64,000 nucleotides of DNA from Emydura subglobosa (lineage: Eukaryota > Chordata > Testudines > Chelidae): positions 3,239,928 to 3,303,927 of the forward strand of contig ML679995.1 in the NCBI GenBank assembly GCA_007922225.1. The letters run 5' to 3'. Position 1 is the stretch's first letter; every line of letters begins with the position of its first letter. A program made the translations under genes and the position numbers. The notes beneath the pieces were generated by a model, which searched no databases, was not told where the DNA came from, and saw only the letters and a list, made by a program, of their open reading frames with translations. Positions 56,476-64,000 of this stretch are shown here, one piece after another.

Positions 56476-58097
56476 AGACTCCCCACTGCCTCTCCCGGTG
56501 GTGTGCACACCTACGCCTGATACTTCCTACGCAAAGCAGGCTGCGGGAGCAGAGCATGGAGTCTGACTTCTTGAATCTGGAGCCCCACCACACGCGGTAC
56601 TTGCTTCCAGGGCAGCGTGAGGGCCAGGAGGGAAGCAACGCCCAGCAGTGCGGTAAGGAGCCGTCCGTGCGGCGAGGTACATAAATGCGCCACTGCCCCT
56701 CCGAGTTCGGTGTTATCCGCTGGGCTCGGCGTGGCATAAGTGGACATTGTAGGTGGTTGCCAGCTGCCCAGAGGTTTGGGGTTCGTGTTGCAGAGCAGAT
56801 TGGCAGATCCGTCCACGTTCTTCTATTTGTAAGGGTCCCCTTGTGGAGAACGGGGCATACATCATGAAAAAGAGACAGGAAGAAGAGGAAGTTGTGTTCT
56901 GAGGGCTCAGATCTTTCCACCACCATTGACCCGGCTTGACTGGGCCAGCGTTGGCCAGGCAGACGCTGGCGCCTTGCTATGAAGAGGTCTGAACTGGGAA
57001 CTGCAGTGCAAGTTCAGTGCAGAGTCTCCCGGTGGAGCAGAGGGAAAGCATTCATTCTGGCTTGGACCGTCATCCTCTCTGCGTCAGCCACCCACCCGCC
57101 AGACACTGAACCAGCCTTGCCCGGGAATTTTCGCCGCCTTCCCTCAACACTCACTGGGTCTGACCTGGCCTGGGACTTCTGAACAGAATCCCGTTCTTTC
57201 AGCCGCAGCTAAATACGTGAGTCCGGCGCTGTGCCCCCAATTCTTGGAACCTCTTTGTGCTCTTGCGCGGGTTCAAAGTCAAGAATGCTCTTGTCTGGCA
57301 TTGGGCCCCCCCCCGGCTCCAGGGCTCCCAGCCAGGACATTAATATTCAAACGGCCTCTGCTCGCCTTCGTTCAGTGTCTAGCCTGCAAAGCTCTGAGGA
57401 GGACAAGAGCCGGATTCTGCTGCTGCCCTGGGACATGCTGAGAAGGTATCTTACACCTATTCAGTATGACTGCACGTGGAGTAAAGTGCGACTCAGAGTG
57501 AGCACGGGCAGCTAAACCTGGCCCCCCGTTCTGTCGCCTCCACACCTTTGGAAGGCAGCAGATGAGGATCACGTGTCTTATCTGTCTGCCTGCCTGCCTG
57601 CCTGCCTATCTATCCAGGGTCCTGTAATGGGGCCCATCACGGCCGTACCTGTGCACCCACCCGCTCAGTACTTCAGAGACATCTGAAGGCACAAATAGAA
57701 ACACTGGCTAAAGTAGACTGCTTGGCTTAGACCCGCCAATGAAGCAAACGACGCTACGCTGATTGACACCAGCTGACGTCTTGGCCCATTCCCCCATCAT
57801 CGCCAGTAATGGCCATCACTGTGCACGTCTTGCTCTCTTAGTTCAGAGGAATTAAAACCTCATGTAGCTGGTAACGTTCCTTAAAGTTACCTCCAAAGAG
57901 ATTCATCCCCCAAAAACACCGCGGTGGAATCTGGGGGGATAATGCACGGAGCGCACAGACTGGAAAAACCACTTTGTTCCATCCCCCTGCTGAATCTGAG
58001 CTTAGAGCAAGGAAGGGGGTGACCTGCCCAGCCCTCTCTAGCTCAGGTTGCAATGTGTTTTCCGGCGACTGCTTCTTGTTTTCAGTTCAAATCACTC
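56476..58097. other. CNTFR intron, unassigned; (TGCC)n
   Basis: A short (TGCC)5 microsatellite lies at 57587-57606. The frames at 56442-56926 overlap on both strands without domains. No exon recognised. Confidence 0.4.
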
Positions 58098-58230
58098 AGG
58101 GCCGGGTTCTGCCCCCTGTCTTGTATAGAGCAGTATCCCTTCATTTGCAAGAAGCGTCACTGAAATCAATGGGGCTGCTCGCAGGATAACGCACTACTTA
58201 ATTTGACTGCGGTTGGCAGGTTCTGGCCCT
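58098..58230. repeat. Short fold-back element
   Basis: Terminal inverted words 'agggccgggttctgcc' (58098-58113) and 'ggcaggttctggccct' (58215-58230) complement each other with a few mismatches. The interior has 'ctgaaatcaatggggctg'. Total 133 bp. Same family style as 13.2 kb. Confidence 0.62.
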
Positions 58231-58485
58231 TAATTAATTAGCATTGATTGTACTTCACTTATAATTATTCGGAAGGAGCCACGGTGAAATGAGACGGTGG
58301 GGAGCGACGGAGCGGTGCAATATAATCGTTGCGACCATTTTCTCCAGACGTTGTCTAGCAGCTGCCGTGACAGGTGAGGTGGAGAAGGGAAACTCACCGA
58401 ACAATCAGAAGATCCTCAAGTATTAAAAACACGTGAATAATTGTTTTTAAAGAAAAAAAAACCTGAAGAGGGGAATTTTCAAAAT
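58231..58485. other. Possible conserved non-coding element
   Basis: Directly after the fold-back element comes an AT-rich, non-repetitive stretch with several homeodomain-type cores (taattaattagcattgattg, acttataattattcgg), then 'ggtgcaatataatcgttgcg'. It contrasts with its surroundings in composition. Function cannot be shown from one sequence. Confidence 0.3.
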
Positions 58486-58639
58486 TGCTCGGCCCTGGCC
58501 TAAATCTGCTCCGGTGGAAAGAGAAACTCCCACGGGCTTCAGTGGGGCCAGGCCGTCGGCTGTGGAGACTCACACCTGTGAGCCGACCGGGGCACGAAAC
58601 TGGTAACCGGCTGCTGGTTTGTGTTCTCTCTTCCCCTGT

Positions 58640-58760
58640 AAGTGTGAGCCCCTCAGCAACCTGGGAGCACTCTGTGCCGGAGGGAAGTGCTGCCGCCCCA
58701 TTTCACAGGTTGGGCAGCTGTGGCCCAGAGAGACTAACGGACGGTGCGTCTGCCCGGGAG
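58640..58760 (-). repeat. MIR-like SINE scrap
   Basis: 'gccgccccatttcacaggtt' and 'gcagctgtggcccagagaga' resemble the CORE block in reverse orientation. Short and diverged. Confidence 0.4.
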
Positions 58761-58884
58761 CTGGAGACGTACATTCCGGCTCGAGGAGACGTACCTGCAC
58801 CAGCTCTGAGCAAGCTTGCGCCCTGAGTGCAGAAGTGCATCCGTGGCTACTTGAGTGGCTGGGGCGGGGGGGCTAGCCATCCGC

Positions 58885-59642
58885 ATATGTCTTACCAGAG
58901 GAGCCTCAAAGAGCTCGGCTTGGTTAGCCTGACCAAGAGAAGGCTGAGGGGAGAGATGATTGCTCTCTATAGATACAGCAGAGGGATACATACCAGGGAG
59001 GGAGAGGAGTTATTTCAGTTCAGTGCCAATGTGGACACAAGAACAAATGGCTATAAACTGGCCATCAGGAAGTTTAGGCTTGAAATTAGACGCAGGTATC
59101 TAACCATCAGAGGAGTGAAGTTCTGGAAGAGCCTTCCACTGGGAGCAGTGGGGAGAAACACCTAGCTGGCTTCAAACCGAGCTTGAGAAGTTCATGGAGG
59201 GGATGGTCTGATGGGACAGCCTAGTTTGGCAATTAACTGAGCTTTGACTGCTAGCAGTAAATATGCCCAATGGCCTGTGATGGGCTGTTAGATGGGGGGG
59301 GTTTTGAGCTACAGCAGAGAATTCTTTCTGGGTGTCCGGCTGGTGAGTCTTGCCCACATGCTCAGGGTTTAGCTGATCGTCATATTTGGGGTCAGGAAGG
59401 AATTTTCAGTTTAGCAGATGCCCTGGGGGTTTTTTGCCTTCCTCAGCAGCATGGGGCATGGGTCACTTGCTGGTGCATTCTCTGTACTTTCAACTATTAT
59501 TTGAGGGCTTCAGTAACTCAGTCCCAGGTCAGGGTCTATTCCAGGAGTGGGTGGGTGAGGTTCTGAGCCTGCGTTGTGCAGCGGATTAGACTAGATGATC
59601 ATCATGGTCCCTTCTGGCCTTACAGTCCAGGAGTCTATGTGC
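58885..59642 (+). mobile_element. CR1-type LINE 3' end with long UTR
   Basis: The terminal coding part at 58890-59165 reads SLKELGLVSLTKRRLRGEMI, ALYRYSRGIHTREGEELF and KLAIRKFRLEIRRRYLTIR. The 3' UTR is shared with the copy at 30.5-31.0 kb (agagaattctttctgggtgt, ttagctgatcgtcatatttg) and it ends 'catggtcccttctggcctta'. It differs from the other CR1 type in this window in its UTR. Confidence 0.88.
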
Positions 59643-60239
59643 CTAGAGACTCAGATGGGATCCTGTTCAGGGCAGCTAGCCGCTCCCTGTGCTTGCGCTG
59701 TGGTGTCTACACTGGTACTCTTAGCGCACTAGTTCAGTCAGAGCCAGCACGGGTAGATAAACTCCAGCTGGTAAATACACCTCCAGCTCTGTTTCTGACA
59801 GGTTGTAAGGGGCTGAACCTGGGCCCCATGCTGGCGCTGTAACCAGTGGGCCCCTCTTCCTCTCCATAAATCACACGTAGGTCACAGTGTCTCTCTAACC
59901 GGCTAAATCTCTTGAAATAAGAAGCGGCTGATGCTGAGGTTACAGGGGACTAGACTGTACAACCCTTAGTCATGGCAGGAAGCGTTCTGAAGCCACTGGC
60001 TTCCCAGGTGCTGCTTACGGAAGGGAGTTCTCGCCAGCCGGGCTGTGAGCTGCAGTCTGACCCAGATGTCCCTTAAGGCTTCTTGCGTTCGGAAACTTTC
60101 TTTCCATGTGAGCAAGGAAGGTTTGTCCAACGTACTGAATAGTCTGGGCGTGTTTCTTGCAGGCGTGTCGCTGGTTCATCATGAGGCTTGGTAGACTTTA
60201 ATTTTTTTTCTGTTATTTTGATGCACCATCTCGACGGTT
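59643..60239. other. CNTFR intron, unassigned
   Basis: 59660-59830 ('ctgtggtgtctacactggta') may be an old repeat; otherwise nothing. Confidence 0.35.
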
Positions 60240-60780
60240 ATTTATCAACTCACATTAATGAACTGTAGCAGTTAAAAGCAGGCTTGGAAAGGTTGGATTT
60301 TTATTGGCAAATGTCGGTAAACATCGATTCCACTCTGCAGGCACAAACCGATGAAAAATATTTCCATCAATAATCATTGAAATGTACAAATAGGTTCACA
60401 AGCAACATTTTTCTTCCTGTGCCTGTTAGAGTCACAATCCAGTCATTAGACTTTTTAGTGAGGTTTGTTACAAATGGACGAGTGGATGAATAGTAAAACC
60501 AGGTATGGTTTAAAGATATTTACTTATATATCTTGACGTGCGATGGTGACAATTTGTGTTTATCCATTTATAAAACTCTAACTTTTTGAATCTCCAATGT
60601 CTAAGGTCATTAAATAATTCTCTGACTCCTCACCCCTTGATTTCCTGTGACTGTGAAGATCTGGATAGATAAAAATGAAAAAAGTTTTAAAATAAATGTC
60701 AGTGTTATCCATCAAAATTATAAACATACAAAATTGATTTCTACCAAGCCTATTTATCATTGATAAGTACAAGCAGAGCT
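60240..60780. repeat. AT-rich interspersed repeat (unclassified)
   Basis: An AT-rich block with sharp composition edges. 'gcaaatgtcggtaaacatcg', 'atccatttataaaactctaa', 'gtctaaggtcattaaataat' and 'gataaaaatgaaaaaagttt' match sequence I remember as recurrent in turtle genomes. I cannot show another copy in this window, and no coding capacity is visible. Confidence 0.4.
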
Positions 60781-61994
60781 CTGTTGGTCCGTGTACTCTC
60801 TATCCATGGTACATTTCTTTCTCCAGGTTTTTACAATTACGTTTTTGGCAGCTCAGATGAGATGACTGCAGAGGCCTTTCTATTGATCTGTCAATAGGAT
60901 TTTTGGATACATACCCAGAAGGAATATTTCAGAATGTAGGTGGCAGATCTAATCCTGTTATGCTATTCATCCCGTCCTAAATCAGAGAGAAGGAATGAAG
61001 AGTTCATGGACAGCACCTCTGTAAATGATGGACAGCCTTGCTCAAGTTACAATCTCTTCTAGCATGCTCAAGATTTGCATTGTTGACCTGGTTAAGAATT
61101 GCTGGCGTTGCGAACGCTCTGACTAGTTTGTACTGAGTTTCTTCGGCCCTGTAATGAATGGTGCATTTAGGCATGTGTGACCGGTCGGCCTTGCTCATTC
61201 ATTGTGAATACTCAGGCTGGCCTGTTCGAGGGGTTGAGAACAAAGAGGCTCTGCCAGACTTTCTGCTGTGTGTTTAAGGACCAGGCAGAACTGGAGTAGC
61301 TGGGGAACACATGGCAGGGGCTGGACTTCTACACTGCGTTCCACAATCACTTGTGCCCGTCAAGTGGGTTCCCTAGAAAGGTCACTTCCCACAGCACCCT
61401 GGGTGTGTGCCTGCAGTCGACATGAACTCATGCAACATTTGAACGAATATTCTGTTTCACCTCCTTCGCACAGCGCCGGTGAATCTGTGCTTTCCCACTG
61501 GACTTTCCTCTGTGCACCGTACGTCTTCAGTTCTCAGTTCAGGGTAGGCGGATTCTGCTAGATTTCTTTTCTGCTGCACTGCACATCCTGATCTACTGAG
61601 GGGCAGCGTGAGAAAGGGGTGGGTGGAGGAGGGGAAAGGTTTGAGGGGAGCAGTTTGACACGGGGTGCTCGACGGCTGGCATCCCTGCGGGGTGGCAGCA
61701 TGTGGTCTGTGCGTGGGGAGAAGTAGAGGTTATGCGCTGTTGGCTTTTCTTTTCCTTGTTTTTGGGGCGTTGGGCCAGGCGCATTAATTTCCCTGTAACT
61801 GTTGCCCATGGAAGCGTGTTGAGTACGAACAGTATTTACAGGAATCTCTGTGTGTGCTGCTTTAAATGGAGTCACCCCGACCCAGCAGCACCGCTAAATC
61901 CCTGGGTTGTTGAGACGAATTTTGCATCCAACGGAGCTGCAGAGGGAATTAAGACTGGCAGAAGATTTATGGCCCAAATGGTTGTTCAGTATTT
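60781..61994. other. CNTFR intron, unassigned
   Basis: No gene or named repeat recognised. Confidence 0.35.
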
Positions 61995-62082
61995 AATTGT
62001 CTGGATTTCAGTAGGGCCCAGAGGGCCACAGCTCAGGTCAGGACCCCCATTGTGCTAGGCTCTGCACACACACACACACACA
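61995..62082 (-). repeat. SINE tail with (CA)9, minus strand
   Basis: 'gtcaggacccccattgtgct' then 'aggctctg' and (CA)9 at 62065-62082 form the complement of a CORE-SINE tail, with the microsatellite at the same place as in the plus-strand copies. Confidence 0.75.
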
Positions 62083-62335
62083 GGAACCTGGGTTCAATTC
62101 CCAGCTCTGTGACCAACTCCCTGTGTGCCTTTGGTCAAGTCATTTAACCTCTTGGTGGGCCTCAGCTCCTCATCTGTAAAAGAGGATAAAACTATTTCCT
62201 TTGTCTTGTCTGCTTGTCTTGTAAGCTCATCTGGGCAGGGACTGTCTCTCGCTGTGTGTGTGTGTGTGTGTGTGTCCAGCATCCAGCACAACGGGACCTG
62301 AGGCCTGCCTGAAGTCATTGCTGTAATGCAAACAG
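62083..62335 (+). repeat. CORE-SINE with (TG)11
   Basis: It begins inside the head at the B-box (ctgggttcaattcccagc). The core is 'tggtcaagtcatttaacctc' and 'gctcctcatctgtaaaagag', and the tail 'gtaagctcatctgggcaggg', 'actgtctctcgc', then (TG)11 at 62253-62274 and 'ccagcatccagcacaa'. It abuts the minus-strand tail in front of it. Confidence 0.85.
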
Positions 62336-63670
62336 TAAGAAGTGCTTACACCTGGCATCATGCCCCCTAAAGGAGATCACCGTGTCGGGAGAAGTAAAGT
62401 TTGCTGTCGAATGCAATGAGGGCTCACGGGAGCCGTCCCTGAGCAGGGCACCTTTCAAAGCCCCACCCTTCGCTGTTTGCATCCCGCTCCGTGTCCTGTC
62501 TTGTCACTTTCACTGCTCTGATCTGCTCCCCTGGGTGTCGACAGAGTCAACTGAGGGCTGGCCCCCCGAACGCTCTGCGGAGGTGCATGCGTTGCAAAGC
62601 TGGCTGGAGCAGGAGCTGTGTGTGGAGGAGCGAGGGGGCATACCCAGGAGCAATGAGTTGTGAGATGAAGAATGAGAAATGTAGGCAGAGCAACTGGCAT
62701 GATTTTCTGACCGCGAGGCCTGTTAGACCGTAGAGAGCCTCATCACTGGACGGGCTTGAAACTGGACTGGAGGCATCACTCCTGCACTGTCCTGCTGGGA
62801 GATGGGAACTTAGTGGACCTTTCCCATTCCTACCCCCCATGATTCTCCATCAGCTGAACAAGTGAGCCAGGCGGGCTGGCTGTTCTGTGTTGTGTGTGTG
62901 GATCTACCCATCCCCTTAGCCTCCCAGGATAGATATAGCTATGCGAATGTCATTTTCCCTTTGCTTTAGAAACTAAAAATGATACCAGAGTGCTTTTTAG
63001 TTTTTTGCCCAGCAGAGTTGAAAAGATTGTTTTCTATTCATAGCCGCGAGTCTGGGATAGAAAAGGCATTTTCCTTCAGAGAGCTGCTTTCTATGCATAC
63101 TTGCCTAGATTTGCATTGATTTGAAGCCGGGATTATATTTCCCTTTGCTCGCTCTCTCCTTTTGGACTTGTTGTACTCTCTACCCCTCCGATAGCTGCTT
63201 TGTGCTTGTGTCTTGAATCATGTCTTTCTCTGCTACTATTATTCATTTCCTTTGCTTCTCTCTCTCCCCCTCCTGGTTGTAACAACCTTTTCACAGCAGG
63301 CTCATTTCAGAACTGGTTTTTCACCGTTGAAGCCAAGAATTTTTTTCCTCCAACCATGCTTCATTTGGAGATGGAAGTGCAGGGGAAGATTTTTTTTTTT
63401 AAAGTAATTAATTTCTGTGTGTTAAAGGGATAGGACTGCTTATCTGGAGAGCATGAGTTAGGTTATAAAGAAATTTTCCATTTGTTATGGGAATTTCTGT
63501 ACCCCAGGAATCTTTTCTTCTCCAATGTTTAATTTAAAAACATGTCATTGTTCTTATTTTTCATTTTGCTCCATTCCAGAGGAGAGTCCCATATTTTTCT
63601 TGACACGGCTGGAGAGTTCCATAGAACGAAGGAATGTTTGTTTGTTTTTCTTACCCCCCGTGGGGTTAAA
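62336..63670. other. CNTFR intron, unassigned
   Basis: No gene or named repeat. 62940-63150 is AT-rich and non-repetitive, with octamer-like words (atgcatactt, atttgcattg). Confidence 0.35.
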
Positions 63671-63786
63671 GACCCCAATTCAGCAAAGCATTTAAACACC
63701 TGCTTAAAATTAAGGACTTGCTTAAGTCCTTTGTTGAATAGGAATGGAATTAAGCATGTGTGTAAGTGCTTTGCTGAATCATGGCC
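63671..63786. repeat. 116-bp fold-back (MITE-like) element
   Basis: Arms of 37 bp at 63671-63707 and 63750-63786 complement each other at about 30 positions, including the block 'attcagcaaagca'. The 42-bp loop is also rich in 'cttaag'. Such palindromes with 'ttcagcaaagcacttaa' words are known to recur in sauropsid genomes. Confidence 0.75.
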
Positions 63787-64000
63787 AAAGATATTTTCCA
63801 AATCTTTTTAAAATGCTTAAAAACCAAAATTCTAAAAAGAAAAAAAATCCAGAACTTCAGAACTTACACTCTCATCTCAGCAAGCACAATGGGACCTTCA
63901 AAATACCCTAAAACCATCTACCTGGTAGCTGCTGGGACTTTCTGCACAATTCTCCGTTCTGAAACCCATGATACCGTAGGTCAAACTTACCGAGTGGGGG
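63787..64000. other. CNTFR intron, unassigned
   Basis: AT-rich at first, nothing recognised. Confidence 0.35.

Noticed and set aside
1..64000. CRISPR array, operon, prophage or plasmid features
   Set aside because: No regularly spaced repeats, ribosome-binding sites or dense coding; introns, LINEs and SINEs show vertebrate DNA.

Overview
This is vertebrate nuclear DNA, and no bacterial, plasmid or phage organisation is visible. The interspersed-repeat content points to a sauropsid, most likely a turtle, with a crocodilian as the main alternative. CR1-type LINEs dominate and end in the reptile-type tail 'ctagatggaccattggtctg...'. They are joined by L3-like CR1 and L2 LINEs, tRNA-derived CORE/MIR-like SINEs, fold-back (MITE-like) elements and two probable endogenous-retrovirus LTRs. 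The species assignment is inference from recalled repeat styles.

Only one stretch can be supported as protein-coding. It is an 82-bp exon at 34499-34580 (+), with a strong polypyrimidine acceptor ending right at the ATG and a consensus gtaagt donor. It encodes a signal peptide that I recognise as the first coding exon of CNTFR (ciliary neurotrophic factor receptor subunit alpha). The next CNTFR exon (N-terminal Ig-like domain) is not visible downstream. The window is therefore best read as the 5' part of CNTFR: upstream non-coding or 5'-UTR intron sequence at 1-34498, and a long first coding intron from 34581 to at least 64000. Almost all the open reading frames are chance frames in GC-rich DNA or decayed retrotransposon reverse-transcriptase fragments.

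Layout: 1-2.8 kb, little recognised. 2.8-7.8 kb, a cluster of CR1 copies, including an internally deleted, mosaic copy. 7.8-13.5 kb, mostly unassigned with a SINE at 11.2 kb. 13.6-14.2 kb, CR1. 16.2-16.9 kb, probable solo LTR. 17.7-18.1 kb, an AT-rich repeat. 18.3-20.0 kb, an L3-like CR1. 21.1-22.3 kb, the longest L2 copy. 22.7-24.4 kb, CR1/L3 and SINE debris. 25.2-26.4 kb, CR1. 27.3-28.0 kb, a CpG-rich block. 30.5-34.1 kb, CR1 3' ends. 34.5 kb, the CNTFR exon, followed by a CpG-rich block at 35.1-35.5 kb. 39-42.2 kb, LINE tails, one carrying a fold-back insertion with a clear target-site duplication. 43.8-46.6 kb, a SINE with a (TG)16 tract and an L3-like copy interrupted by an L2. 49.3-50.9 kb, SINEs and a decayed CR1. 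54.9-56.0 kb, an L2 interrupted by a probable LTR. 58.1-59.6 kb, a fold-back element, a possible conserved element and a CR1. 60.2-60.8 kb, an AT-rich block. 62.0-62.3 kb, two abutting SINEs with microsatellites. 63.7 kb, a clean 116-bp fold-back element.

I found no undescribed gene system. The most interesting signals are transposon biology: repeated birth of TG/CA microsatellites at one site in a SINE tail, SINE tails resembling the local L2 tail, nested insertions that order the activity of families, and a chimaeric CR1.
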